DNA of 64,000 bases from Curvivirga sp965219885 (GCF_965219885.1 NZ_CBDCOT010000009.1:2356001-2420000), one strand, 5' to 3'. Positions 44,253-53,422 are shown, counted from the stretch's first letter. The notes: a model not told the origin generated them from the letters alone. Translations and numbers: made by a program.

Positions 44253-44294
44253 AATCTGTCCTTAAATCCATTTTAGAATTATTTTATTTTTCGT

Positions 44295-44316
44295 ATTTTC
44301 AGTATATACTGAAAAT
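44295..44316. promoter_or_regulatory. 22-bp palindromic operator upstream of gbsR-cydAB
   Basis: A perfect palindrome ATTTTCAGTAT with its inverse ACTGAAAAT around the centre. It contains TATACT, usable as a -10 element on the minus strand, so a bound dimer would block initiation of gbsR-cydAB. No good -35 is seen. Confidence 0.7.
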
Positions 44317-44373
44317 TCAGAATTAAGGAAAGTGTTTTCTGCCTCCAAGTTAAAAAAAATTTATAAATAAAAG

Positions 44374-44401
44374 AAAACCCCGCCGTTTAAGGCAGGGTTT
44401 T
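44374..44401 (-). terminator. Terminator after the YHS gene
   Basis: On the minus strand AAAACCCTGCC (44401-44391) pairs with GGCGGGGTTTT (44384-44374), one G-U pair, followed by a T-rich tail. It ends the hydrolase-DedA-ATP-grasp-YHS transcript and isolates gbsR. Confidence 0.8.
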
Positions 44402-44424
44402 CAAAGAGAAAAATATAAAGTTTT

Positions 44425-44883
44425 TTATTTTTCCAACAGACCAGGCCAGTTTTTGTTGGCTGTTTCAATGAAGCCTGGGATGTCTTTGTTCCAACGTTCT
44501 TGAACGCTGTCGTTGTTGTTCAGGTATAATTTGCCATCCACAATCTTCCAGATTTTTGGATCGCCTTCATAGCCTTCATTTACTTCAGCCACAGCCCATG
44601 CACAATAACCACCATATTGTGGCGCATATTTTGCCGGGTCAGCTTCGAATAGGGCTTTGTTTTCCGCAGAGGAAAATAACCAGGTCGCACCATTCCAGGT
44701 GACTTTGTGATCTTTGGACCCTTTAACAGGTTCGCCGTTGGTGAAATAGGATACAGTATCGTATCCACCAACAGCTTGATCACTTAACCAGCCGGTGTAA
44801 ATTGGTTCAATCGCAAATGCTTTGCCAATCATAAATGTAGAAAAAGCAAGTGCAGCTAGTAGGATTTTAACAGGGGTTTTCAT
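44425..44883 (-). CDS. Secreted YHS-domain protein
   Basis: A 152-residue exported protein with a signal peptide ending AFA|IEP (residue 24) and a YHS-type domain: GGYDTVSYF, then WLFSSAENKALFEADPAKYAPQYGGYCAWAV. YHS domains are often associated with copper or heavy-metal proteins, but exported stand-alone forms are largely uncharacterised. AAGGAGT lies 7 nt before the ATG. The gene is 27 bases after the ATP-grasp gene and ends at a terminator, so it is the last gene of that operon. Confidence 0.85.
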   Translation of the reverse strand: MKTPVKILLAALAFSTFMIGKAFAIEPIYTGWLSDQAVGGYDTVSYFTNGEPVKGSKDHKVTWNGATWLFSSAENKALFEADPAKYAPQYGGYCAWAVAEVNEGYEGDPKIWKIVDGKLYLNNNDSVQERWNKDIPGFIETANKNWPGLLEK

Positions 44884-44910
44884 CGTTTGACTCCTTAATA
44901 AATCAAATCA

Positions 44911-46059
44911 TCATTCAGTATGTGGATAATCTGCAACGAGGCGTTTTTCTTCCTGCCAAGCTTTGGTTAAGCCCCAAAGAGAAGCAGGTTTAAAGCCGCG
45001 TTTCCTGTTTTTTGCCCCAATGCGATACAGGGTCGCATATTGTTCAAACAAGGTTTTGTATGCTTCACGAAGGGTGATTTTACGATCCCAAATATGGGTC
45101 GCTTCACCACCAGCACCGTTAACTTCTACAATCTTGAAATTCTTACCTTGTTGTAAGTCTTCGACATTCGTAAAACGTACATCGAAACGGCCGAAATAAA
45201 ATTCCGGAATATCTTTTGCAATTTTATCAAACGCTTCGGTCATTGCTTCGGTGACATAGGGGCGTCCATCTCTGAAAATGGTGCCACGACTATGAGAACC
45301 TGCAAAAGCAAGACGATAAGGTTGCCCGGCAGGAATGATTTCATCAAGGCGGCTTTCGTGACGTTTCAAATAAACATGTGCAATTTGACCCGCACGTTCG
45401 TCTTCTTCAATGAGTTGGCGCAAATTGCGTGTACCATCCCCAATTACATATGGGAAATACTTCAACGTAACTGAGAAAATACGGCCCTTTTCCTGATCCG
45501 GTTCACGAATATAAAATACACCAGCCTCAGCTTCATAAGGGACAAGTTCCTGTAGCAAGATACTTGCGTCATCCGGGAAGCTATCAATATAGGTTTTCAA
45601 CTCCTCGCTAGAACGAGCAATTTGCACACCTACACCGCGGCAACCCATATCTGGTTTTGCAACCAAGGGGAAGGTAAGGCCTGCTTCTGACATGCGTTTT
45701 TCTGCTAATGAAATGATATCATCGCTTTCACCTTTGGTGATTTGAGTGAAAGGAGAGATATATTCTTTTGCAGTTTCACCAGCGAGGGAGAGGACAATCT
45801 TTTTAGACTCACCAACTAACCCCCCCATTGGGAAATGCGGATTTGCAGAAGTTGGTAAAGTTGGACCCATATGACGTAGACTTAGCCAAATGGTTTGTAA
45901 GACGATTGGGATGTAAAAGACACGAGGCGACCAAAACTCAAAATGAGATAGGGCAGGACCATCCATTTCCAGCGGTGGCATGCCTTGATGCATTAGTTTG
46001 CCGGCGCTGGTAGGGTTGATCGCATTTTCGATACTCAGGTCACTCATGCTTTTTTCCAT
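44911..46059 (-). CDS. ATP-grasp ligase-like protein
   Basis: A 382-residue ATP-grasp protein resembling the D-Ala-D-Ala ligase/glutathione synthase fold. Visible landmarks are the lysine in LVAKPDMGCRGVG (about 137), the glutamate strand ILLQELVPYEAEAG, FGRFDVRF with a metal-ligand Asp, and IVEVNGAGGEATHI with the C-terminal Glu/Asn metal ligands. The substrates are unknown. The first ATG overlaps the dedA stop (TAATG); a second ATG is four codons on. It is probably cytoplasmic, coupled to a DedA membrane protein. Confidence 0.78.
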   Translation of the reverse strand: MEKSMSDLSIENAINPTSAGKLMHQGMPPLEMDGPALSHFEFWSPRVFYIPIVLQTIWLSLRHMGPTLPTSANPHFPMGGLVGESKKIVLSLAGETAKEYISPFTQITKGESDDIISLAEKRMSEAGLTFPLVAKPDMGCRGVGVQIARSSEELKTYIDSFPDDASILLQELVPYEAEAGVFYIREPDQEKGRIFSVTLKYFPYVIGDGTRNLRQLIEEDERAGQIAHVYLKRHESRLDEIIPAGQPYRLAFAGSHSRGTIFRDGRPYVTEAMTEAFDKIAKDIPEFYFGRFDVRFTNVEDLQQGKNFKIVEVNGAGGEATHIWDRKITLREAYKTLFEQYATLYRIGAKNRKRGFKPASLWGLTKAWQEEKRLVADYPHTE

Positions 46060-46676
46060 TAGTTATTTGTCATGGCTTTTTGCTTTGTCACAAAGGCCAT
46101 ATTTTTTGTTAATTTTTTTAAAAGGCGCGGTAGGAAGATCGTTGCCACAACCAATCCAATACCAATTGCCCAACGCCATTCACCGAGTTGCATCACAACA
46201 AATTCACCAGCTAAATAGCTTACCGCGAAGAGCGCACTGGTCCAGAAAAAGACAGCAATACCTGTTGTTAGTGCAAACTTGGTGAAAGAAAGTCGGAACA
46301 GGCCACAGGCTGTATAAGTCGGAAGACGCATGCCTGGGGCAAATCTAGCACCAATGATGGCTTGAACCATCCATCCGTCTAACCAATTGCTTGTGGCCAC
46401 CATACCTTTACGTTTTAGAAAATCTCTAACCCGCCAATATTTACTGGAAAGACGGCCTAAACCATATAAACCAAGGTCACCCACGAAAATACCAATATAA
46501 AGTGCAATGAGGGCGAGATAGGGATCAATTAAACCTTCAACGGCAACCAAGGCGGCTCCCACAGTGGCAGGGTCTTCCAAAATGAATGTCGCGATAATGA
46601 TCAATCCCATGATGATAAAAGGATTGCCAGCTTGCGCTTGCAGAAGGTTTATAAAATTTCCTAAATCCCACTCCAT
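46059..46676 (-). CDS. DedA-family membrane protein
   Basis: A 205-residue DedA (SNARE-associated/VTT) protein with four or five hydrophobic segments and the motif FxxGARFAPGMRLPTYTACG (about 108-127), with the functionally important arginines. Family members include flippases for polyprenyl phosphate and phosphatidylethanolamine. It is the second gene of a tight operon: 1 base after the hydrolase gene and overlapping the ATP-grasp gene by 1 base. Confidence 0.9.
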   Translation of the reverse strand: MEWDLGNFINLLQAQAGNPFIIMGLIIIATFILEDPATVGAALVAVEGLIDPYLALIALYIGIFVGDLGLYGLGRLSSKYWRVRDFLKRKGMVATSNWLDGWMVQAIIGARFAPGMRLPTYTACGLFRLSFTKFALTTGIAVFFWTSALFAVSYLAGEFVVMQLGEWRWAIGIGLVVATIFLPRLLKKLTKNMAFVTKQKAMTNN

Positions 46677-46677
46677 A

Positions 46678-47568
46678 TTATTGTCTCGCTTCAGTATGGG
46701 ATTTCATCATTGCGATAGCCTCATGTAATTCTTCCAGTGAGTTCCACGGTAGGAAGTGATTCTGATCTTGGATTAGTGTCACATGAATGAGGCTATTTTG
46801 TGGGAACATCTTTTCCATGTAATCCACATTTGCAACAGGTACTAAGTCATCCTTGGTACCATGAACAATGATTGTAGGGATTTTTAATTCTTTTAAACGC
46901 GGGGCTAAAACTTCTAGATCTGCTTTTAAGCTAAACAATTCTTCATTGGCGTTTTTGATTGCACGTGGCAATAACGATGATATAGGCCAAGTATCCCCCA
47001 CATATTGCATGAAATGTGTTTCTTCAAGTGTAGGATCTAACGCACCTGCAGCCACGATAATACCAGCAAATGCATCTGGATAGTCCAGAGCTGCTTGGAC
47101 TACAACAGGACCACCATAGGAATGACCGACCAGAATCGGCTTCTTACCTGATGGATGATTAAATAATGGCATTAGGGCACTAGCGTGAAGTGAGATATCT
47201 GTTACAGATCCCTTAGGTCCACTTTGACCAAATCCTGGACGGTCAATCGCAATATACTCATATCCCGGTTGCACATCACTTATCATATCTGCCCATACTG
47301 TTGTGCTGCCTGGGGTTCCATGAACCAAAATAACAGGTTGTCCATTTGGGTCGCCTGCTTTGATATAATTGATGTGATTTGCGGGGTGATTGGGAAGAAG
47401 GGCAGTATGGTTTTCCATCGCGGCAATTTCAGCTTCACTGGTCGCGGACTTAGGAGGGCCAAAACAAGCAGTCAGAGCAAAACTTATGCATAACAAGCCA
47501 GCATAGCGAAAAGAAGAAATTTCGCTCAGATCTTTTCTGCGTCTAAGTTGATGTACTGTTTGTCTCAT
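46678..47568 (-). CDS. Lipoprotein alpha/beta hydrolase
   Basis: A 296-residue alpha/beta-hydrolase with an N-terminal lipobox LTAC (Cys35) after a long basic leader, so it is probably anchored in the outer or inner membrane facing the periplasm. The fold features are VHGTPGS (oxyanion loop, about 82-88), GHSYGG with nucleophile Ser150, Asp240/241 and His271. The substrate could be an ester, lipid or peptide. It opens the four-gene operon hydrolase-DedA-ATP-grasp-YHS. Confidence 0.82.
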   Translation of the reverse strand: MRQTVHQLRRRKDLSEISSFRYAGLLCISFALTACFGPPKSATSEAEIAAMENHTALLPNHPANHINYIKAGDPNGQPVILVHGTPGSTTVWADMISDVQPGYEYIAIDRPGFGQSGPKGSVTDISLHASALMPLFNHPSGKKPILVGHSYGGPVVVQAALDYPDAFAGIIVAAGALDPTLEETHFMQYVGDTWPISSLLPRAIKNANEELFSLKADLEVLAPRLKELKIPTIIVHGTKDDLVPVANVDYMEKMFPQNSLIHVTLIQDQNHFLPWNSLEELHEAIAMMKSHTEARQ

Positions 47569-47671
47569 TCCTAAGGCTCTTATTCCTGAAAAATCTTATA
47601 TTCCAGAAATACGATTATTTGCCTTCACTGACAAATGTCATTCGGTCACATTTTCGCGAGGAACAGGTTAT

Positions 47672-48103
47672 TTATCCTGTTGTGATATAGTCTCGCATGG
47701 CATTGGCTTCAAATTCAAGTTCGTTGATGCGGTTCTTAACAACATCACCAATAGAAATAATACCTACCATATTCCCGTTATCCATCACGGGTAAATGACG
47801 AAAACGTCCTTCGGTCATTTGAGCCATGATTTTGGCAACAGCGTCAGAAGGACTGCAGGTTTGCACATCTTTTGTCATGATATCGCCAATTGATTTGTTA
47901 AGAACGGATGCCCCTTGGTTTCCAATTTCACGTACAATATCACGTTCCGATAAGATGCCGACCAGCTTGCCTGCATTATCAAGGACGACAGTCGCCCCGA
48001 TTTTTTTCTCAGCCAAAATAGTCACGGCACTTTCGATTGTGTCGTTCTCATTTAGACCAAGTACATTACTTCCTTTTCCTTTAAGTATTCCTTCCACGTT
48101 CAT
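47672..48103 (-). CDS. CBS-domain pair protein
   Basis: A 143-residue protein made of two CBS domains (about 10-65 and 75-135), repeating VGILSERDIVRE and VGIISIGDVVKN. Such proteins bind adenosine nucleotides and act as energy sensors. ATG 48103 is chosen because GGAGA (48115-48111) is 7 nt upstream; the open frame extends to 48136. It is divergent from the TauE-family exporter gene. Confidence 0.85.
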   Translation of the reverse strand: MNVEGILKGKGSNVLGLNENDTIESAVTILAEKKIGATVVLDNAGKLVGILSERDIVREIGNQGASVLNKSIGDIMTKDVQTCSPSDAVAKIMAQMTEGRFRHLPVMDNGNMVGIISIGDVVKNRINELEFEANAMRDYITTG

Positions 48104-48303
48104 TTTCATCTCTCCATGAAATAATTTGATATCCAATTATTCCGCAGAAAGATGAAAACTCAAAGTAAATAATGACTTGCTAATGAAATAAGATGTGGTT
48201 TTTGAATAGATGAATGTAAAAAATCTTGTTCCTAAAAATTCATTTACATTTCTTTAAAGCAAAGTCACTTTGTTCAAAATATATTGGTTTAAAGGCTAAA
48301 ACT

Positions 48304-49071
48304 ATGCTCGGTATCGAAGACGGATATCTCTTTATTTTAACAGCTTGCGGGATATTCCTACTAGCTGGCTCTATAAAAGGGGCGATTGGTATTGGTTTAC
48401 CAACAACTGCAATGTCGTTGATGTTGCTTGTTTTCGAACCAGCGATTGCATTGGGATTAGTGATCTTACCAATTGTGATTACCAATGGTCAGCAATATTT
48501 CACGACACCTAATAAACGAGAAACCGCGAAGAAATATTTACCTTTTGCGGCTTGGTCGATGCTTTCCATCTTTTTGGTGTCATTTTTCGCGCTGGAATAT
48601 AGCGTGGATTATTTACGTTTGATTATTGCGATCACGATTTTACTTTTCTGTCTTAGCCAGTTTTTTAAAATTCGCCTACATTTTGTCGAGACCCATGATC
48701 GCCTGTCTCAGGCAATCTTTGGGATTATTGCAGGTATCTGCGGTGGATTGACATCTATTTGGGCACCTCCAATTATGATTTACACTTTGTCTAAAGGTGT
48801 CACAAAGGAAGAGTTTATAGCGGCTGCAGGTTTCCTTATTTTTGTAACCAGTTGGCCTTTGCTTGGTGGGTTAACATCGGCTGGTATTATGAATGGTGGC
48901 GTATTCTGGATTTCTCTGATCTGTGTTGGTGCTTGTACGATCGGGTTTATGTTAGGGGCGAGGATCCGAAAATACATTAATGAGAAGACATTTAGATATA
49001 TTCTGTTAACCTTCTTCACTATTGCAGGTTTGCGACTATTCATTACTGAAATTATGCGATTAACAGCATAA
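48304..49071 (+). CDS. TSUP-family (TauE/SafE) membrane transporter
   Basis: A 255-residue TSUP family protein with seven or eight hydrophobic segments and the two internal repeats typical of TauE/SafE (GSIKGAIGIGLPTTA near the start and GICGGLTSIWAPPIMIY in the second half). Relatives export sulfite, sulfoacetate or other C2 sulfur compounds, or import thiosulfate. ATG 48304 is preferred over the longer frame from 48226 because AAAGG lies 8 nt upstream. It is followed after 33 bases by the agmatinase-family gene. Confidence 0.82.
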   Translation: MLGIEDGYLFILTACGIFLLAGSIKGAIGIGLPTTAMSLMLLVFEPAIALGLVILPIVITNGQQYFTTPNKRETAKKYLPFAAWSMLSIFLVSFFALEYSVDYLRLIIAITILLFCLSQFFKIRLHFVETHDRLSQAIFGIIAGICGGLTSIWAPPIMIYTLSKGVTKEEFIAAAGFLIFVTSWPLLGGLTSAGIMNGGVFWISLICVGACTIGFMLGARIRKYINEKTFRYILLTFFTIAGLRLFITEIMRLTA

Positions 49072-49104
49072 CAAAATATATAAATTGATCAGGGAGAGAC
49101 GAGT

Positions 49105-50106
49105 ATGGGCGAGGGTAAGGTTCCAAACTTTAAACCAATTTCCGGAAGCGATTTACCACGTTTTGCAGGCATTCCAACTTTTATGCGATTACCGCATGTG
49201 GAGCCGCAATCTGATTTGGCTAAATCACATGTAGATGTGGGGATTATTGGTATTCCTTGGGATGGAGGCACAACAAACCGTGCTGGCGCGCGTCATGGGC
49301 CACGCCAGATGCGCGATATGTCCACCTTGATGCGCAATGTCCATCATGTTTCAGGTATTCAACCTTTTGAACTCATCAAATGTGCTGATATGGGCGATAG
49401 TCCCGTTAATCCAATTCAAATTGAAGATACTTTAGATCGCGTTGAAACATTTGTCAGAAGCTTGGTTGAGGACGGCATCACACCAGTAACTGCTGGTGGT
49501 GATCATCTGGTGTCATTACCAATTATGCGCGCAATTAAAGACAAGCTTTGTGGCGGTAAACCTATGGGGATGGTACATTTTGATGCACATACAGATACAT
49601 GGGATCGCTACTTTGGTGGCTCAATGTATACCCATGGAACACCATTTCGTCGTGCTATCGAAGAAGGCTTGCTTGATCCAAAACGTACAGTGCAAATTGG
49701 TATCCGTGGTTCTCTTTATACACCAGAGGACAAAGACTGGGGCCTAGAACAAGGTATTCGTGTTATTGAAATCGAAGAATATTTTGATCTTGGCGTCGAA
49801 GGTGTGATTAAAGAAGCACGTCGCGTGATTGGAGATGATCCAACCTATGTAAGTTTTGATGTGGATTGTTTGGATCCAGTATATGCACCGGGAACAGGCA
49901 CACCAGAAATCGGTGGTATGACTACCCATGAAGCACAACAAATTGTAAGGGGCTTACGCGGGGCTGATATCATTTCTGCGGATGTAGTGGAAGTTTCCCC
50001 TCCCTTTGATCAATCTGGTGCAACAGCCTTGGTTGGTGTTACCATTATGTGGGAAATCTTATGTTTGCTTGCTGAAAATATGCAGAAAAAAGGCTTGGTG
50101 AAATAA
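49105..50106 (+). CDS. Agmatinase/ureohydrolase family protein (SpeB-like)
   Basis: A 333-residue ureohydrolase with the dimanganese centre: His134 in GGDH, Asp160, His162 and Asp164 in FDAHTDT, and Asp252 and Asp254 in SFDVDCLDP. It should release urea from a guanidino compound (agmatine, guanidinobutyrate, guanidinopropionate). The exact substrate is not readable. GGGAGAG precedes the ATG. A neighbouring TSUP gene on the same strand might share its transcript. Confidence 0.88.
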   Translation: MGEGKVPNFKPISGSDLPRFAGIPTFMRLPHVEPQSDLAKSHVDVGIIGIPWDGGTTNRAGARHGPRQMRDMSTLMRNVHHVSGIQPFELIKCADMGDSPVNPIQIEDTLDRVETFVRSLVEDGITPVTAGGDHLVSLPIMRAIKDKLCGGKPMGMVHFDAHTDTWDRYFGGSMYTHGTPFRRAIEEGLLDPKRTVQIGIRGSLYTPEDKDWGLEQGIRVIEIEEYFDLGVEGVIKEARRVIGDDPTYVSFDVDCLDPVYAPGTGTPEIGGMTTHEAQQIVRGLRGADIISADVVEVSPPFDQSGATALVGVTIMWEILCLLAENMQKKGLVK

Positions 50107-50118
50107 TATTTTAAAAAT

Positions 50119-50151
50119 AAGGGAGGCAGACAAGCCTCCCTTTTGAGTTTT
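50119..50151 (+). terminator. Intrinsic terminator after agmatinase-family gene
   Basis: AAGGGAGGC (50119-50127) pairs with GCCTCCCTT (50134-50142), followed by a T-rich tail. Confidence 0.82.
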
Positions 50152-50179
50152 GCATAAAGTAGGCGTGGGTAGGTATGGC

Positions 50180-50884
50180 CTACTTTGTTTGCAAGGAGCT
50201 CTTTTGCTTTCCGTCTGCATCAAAATTGTCAGAAGAAAGCCAAGCTTCAAAACCAGATTTTGCCTTGTCCCATTCACTATCAAGAATAGAAAACCAAGCT
50301 GTGTCCCGATTGTGTCCTTTGACTACGCTCATCTGGCGAAAAACACCTTCGAAACTGAAACCTAATCTTTCAGCAGCTTTCTTGGATGGTTCATTCAAAT
50401 TATTACATTTCCATTCATAACGACGGTGCCCTAGATCTTCGAAAGCATGTTTCATCATCATATACATGCATTCTGTAGATGCAGGTGTACGTTGCATCAA
50501 AGGGGAAAAATGAATATGCCCGACTTCAATTGATCCCATCGTCGGGTCAATTCTAAGGTAACTTGCCATTCCAAGGATTAGATCATCTGATTTACGGCGG
50601 ATAACATAGAAAAATGGATCTGGGTTAACACAGCCAATCTCTAGCCATCCTCTAAAATCAGCTTCTGTTTCAAAAGGCCCTACAGGTAAATAGGTCCAGT
50701 TGGAACCATTTTCATTTTTACTGAAGGCTTCAAACAAACCATTACAATGTGCATCAACATCCAATTTTTCCATATAGCAATATTGACCATGAAGAGGGCG
50801 GCCATCCGGTGCTAATGCACCTTTCCAGTTGGGAACTGGTACGCCAAGAATTTGACCTATCTCATTATAGTTAACGTTAGACAT
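50180..50884 (-). CDS. GNAT-family N-acetyltransferase (RimJ/RimL-like)
   Basis: A 234-residue acetyltransferase with a long N-terminal segment and the GNAT fold (about 60-200): EVGHIHFSPLMQRTPASTECMYMM as the acetyl-CoA loop region and KKAAERLGFSFEGVFRQ as the C-terminal signature. ATG 50884 is chosen because AGGTGA lies 6 nt upstream and the longer frame (from 50941) runs through a terminator hairpin. Confidence 0.84.
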   Translation of the reverse strand: MSNVNYNEIGQILGVPVPNWKGALAPDGRPLHGQYCYMEKLDVDAHCNGLFEAFSKNENGSNWTYLPVGPFETEADFRGWLEIGCVNPDPFFYVIRRKSDDLILGMASYLRIDPTMGSIEVGHIHFSPLMQRTPASTECMYMMMKHAFEDLGHRRYEWKCNNLNEPSKKAAERLGFSFEGVFRQMSVVKGHNRDTAWFSILDSEWDKAKSGFEAWLSSDNFDADGKQKSSLQTK

Positions 50885-50920
50885 ATTATTCACCTTTAAC
50901 TTTGTTGTTAAAGATTGAAT

Positions 50921-50952
50921 AAATAAAATGGCCCTATTCATCTAGGGCCATT
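50921..50952 (-). terminator. Terminator after the VOC gene
   Basis: On the minus strand AATGGCCCTA (50952-50943) pairs with TAGGGCCATT (50936-50927), followed by TTTATTT. It lies between the VOC gene and the acetyltransferase gene. Confidence 0.78.
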
Positions 50953-50977
50953 CTTAACTAAATGACAGTGCCATTTA

Positions 50978-51442
50978 TTAGGAAACTTCTTTCACTTCTT
51001 CATCGGTCAGCGGGCGACTAATCACCCAACAATAACCATCAGGATCAATCAGATAGCATTCGCGTAGTCCATGTGGTTTGTTCAGGCTACCCGCAAAAAC
51101 GATATGATCATGCTGACGCGCTCGATTTTCGGCTTCATCTGGATCTAGATCGTAAAGATGGAATTCTGCACCTGCACCACGCCCTTCCTGGGATTGGGCG
51201 ATGCCGAGATAAGCATTGTCGCTATAACTGTGGTCCGCATGCAACATCCATTCGGCATTTCCTTGGCGAATAATCGCGATATCCTCATTCCAATAGACAA
51301 CATGAGCTAGCAAAATGTCTTCGGCAAATTTCTTGGATGTTTCGACATCAGCTACCAGCAAATTAATACCGAATCCTTTTAAGCTTCGTCCATAATCTGT
51401 TGGAGATACTGACCATGGTTTTTTTGTGCTTTTAGATGACAT
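50978..51442 (-). CDS. VOC-superfamily (glyoxalase/bleomycin-resistance-like) protein
   Basis: A 154-residue VOC protein. The two beta-alpha-beta-beta-beta units are visible (GINLLVADVETSKKFAEDIL, then a second half with EFHLYDLDPDEAE and the ending CYLIDPDGYCWVISRPL). Members bind metal ions or act as glyoxalases, dioxygenases or drug-binding proteins, and the function here is unknown. The metal-ligand positions would need a structure alignment. Confidence 0.82.
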   Translation of the reverse strand: MSSKSTKKPWSVSPTDYGRSLKGFGINLLVADVETSKKFAEDILLAHVVYWNEDIAIIRQGNAEWMLHADHSYSDNAYLGIAQSQEGRGAGAEFHLYDLDPDEAENRARQHDHIVFAGSLNKPHGLRECYLIDPDGYCWVISRPLTDEEVKEVS

Positions 51443-51533
51443 ATCCTTGATCCTTTTATGTTTTCATATTGTTAGATCAAAATATAAGAGGGCTGAATAG
51501 AGCCATTTTTAGTCAAAAATTTTGAAAGATGGC

Positions 51534-53183
51534 TCAGGCGGTTGCTGGCGGCTGTTGTAATGCGAAGAACTTGATTTCTCTTTGACGTCCTTTAACAGCA
51601 ACACTATGGGATTTACTTTCAGGTAAAGTAATACCTGCGGTTTTTGCAGCACGTTCACTAATGATAAACGGCGATTGATATTCTTTACACAAACTCTCCA
51701 GTCGTGCAGCGATATTCACATTATCACCAATCGCTGTTATCAATTGATTATTTGGCGGCCCCATAGCGCCAACAATTGCTTCGCCATAATGGATGCCGAT
51801 ACCGATTTGCATAGGTTCTTTAAGTTCACTTTCTAACTGTACATTCAGTTCATCTAGTCTTCGGAACATCTCGGTTGCACCTTTAACGGCTTGTTCAGCA
51901 TGATTTTTAGCATTTCCGCCATTGAGGCCATAGATCGCCATTAAACCATCACCGTTGAACTGCGCATAATGACCTTTTGTTGCATTAAGGGATGACGTCA
52001 TTTCTGCAAAAAACTGATTTAAAATGAATAAGACATCGTAAGGGAGCTTTTCTTCGCCTAATTTTGTTGATCCGCGTAAGTCTACAAACATAACGGCGAC
52101 TTGCATTTCCATCCCGTCAAGGCCACCCGGCCGACGCCCATCTTTTGCGTTGGCATCTGCCGGCATCAGCGGCATAACAGTAATGTCGGATGTTGGACGG
52201 ATTTGACATGCTAAGCGCACAGAAGGGATTGCTTCAATTCTTTCTAAAGCTTCTTCTTCCACTTTTTTCGGTTCATGTAGGTTTTCTATACCTTCTGTTA
52301 CGCGTACACGGCATGTCGTACATCTGCCGCGTCCTCCACAAACAGAAGCCAGCGGTATCTTGTTTGATCGCATAGTTTCTAAGGCTGTTGCGCCATCTAA
52401 GATACGATAAGATTTCCCGTTGGGAAATTTTAGGCGGGGCTGTTTTTTAAGCTTCTGTAATGCGAAACGTAAAGATCGCGCAATAAAGGGCGTAAGGGAG
52501 ACAACACCAAAGAAGATAAGTGTATTCATTGTCGCTACTTGAAGCCAGTTATAGCTTTCAGGGGTAACATTGCTTGCCATTCTGACGCCAGACATGAACA
52601 TTCTGTCTGATTCCAACATCATAACTTGATAACCAGCGGAGATATACCCTGCTAACGCAAGTGTCGGAATAACGACTGCAAACTGTGCCATAAGCCATCG
52701 GATACGGGCATAAAATGCTTTCGTTTTCAACCAGTAATGAATACCGATACATCCATGTATCCAGACAATTATTACCGCAAATCCATGTATGATGCCGGAT
52801 TCAAAATTCGATAGCCAATAATTTACTAAGACTTGCGGATAATAGATCTGGGTATCATAGAATTCTTCAACGATGCCTGTGGCAATGACGTGGTTTGCCA
52901 CTAAGAAAGGAATGGATAAACCAAAGAATAACTGGATCAGTTCCCATTTTTTAAGTTTTAGGCTACGTCTTTGGTAGATAACCCATAATGCCATAGCAAT
53001 ATGGGTGATCGCGGCAAGGGTCAGAACAACTGTGCCAATTTCAGTTTTCCAGACAGCAAGAAAATAAGGGCGTGCTTCTTCCATGATGAGGATGGAAGTT
53101 AAGCCGAGTGCATGGTTGAGGTAATGCGTTAAAACAAATACAAATAAAATCAAACCACTGATTAGGCGAAGGCGTTGACCCAT
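51534..53183 (-). CDS. Membrane adenylate cyclase with [2Fe-2S] ferredoxin domain
   Basis: A 549-residue signalling enzyme. Residues 1-245 hold about six membrane helices rich in histidines that could be heme ligands (20, 24, 61, 98, 133, 143, 149), resembling the cytochrome-b-like anchors of succinate dehydrogenase. Residues about 252-340 form a [2Fe-2S] domain (Cys282, 288, 291 and 326). The class III cyclase domain (about 358-545) has the metal aspartates Asp368 and Asp412 and FNGDG. The layout matches known redox-responsive cyclases of rhizobial CyaC type, and suggests cAMP output controlled by quinone or redox state. Confidence 0.87.
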   Translation of the reverse strand: MGQRLRLISGLILFVFVLTHYLNHALGLTSILIMEEARPYFLAVWKTEIGTVVLTLAAITHIAMALWVIYQRRSLKLKKWELIQLFFGLSIPFLVANHVIATGIVEEFYDTQIYYPQVLVNYWLSNFESGIIHGFAVIIVWIHGCIGIHYWLKTKAFYARIRWLMAQFAVVIPTLALAGYISAGYQVMMLESDRMFMSGVRMASNVTPESYNWLQVATMNTLIFFGVVSLTPFIARSLRFALQKLKKQPRLKFPNGKSYRILDGATALETMRSNKIPLASVCGGRGRCTTCRVRVTEGIENLHEPKKVEEEALERIEAIPSVRLACQIRPTSDITVMPLMPADANAKDGRRPGGLDGMEMQVAVMFVDLRGSTKLGEEKLPYDVLFILNQFFAEMTSSLNATKGHYAQFNGDGLMAIYGLNGGNAKNHAEQAVKGATEMFRRLDELNVQLESELKEPMQIGIGIHYGEAIVGAMGPPNNQLITAIGDNVNIAARLESLCKEYQSPFIISERAAKTAGITLPESKSHSVAVKGRQREIKFFALQQPPATA

Positions 53184-53301
53184 TGAGTATACGATCCGTT
53201 TATAAGTTATAGCTGATATCTAACTTAAAGGGATTTGCCAGAGATAAAAATTAAAAATTGCTAAAATAGCTGTGATTTAGCTTTATAAGTAAAGAAGTAG
53301 A

Positions 53302-53337
53302 AAATGAAAAACGCTCAAAGATTTCTCTCTGAGCGTT
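53302..53337 (-). terminator. Terminator after rpsU
   Basis: On the minus strand AACGCTCA (53337-53330) pairs with TGAGCGTT (53317-53310), followed by TTTCATTTTC. The 3' untranslated stretch up to the rpsU stop also has AAGCGA/TCGCTT hairpin potential. Confidence 0.75.
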
Positions 53338-53422
53338 AATTCATTAGGTTGTTCAAAGAAGCGAAATCGCTTGTCTGAACGAAAGTGCTCGACCCTCGAA
53401 CACTGAAAGTTTTAATTTAAAA

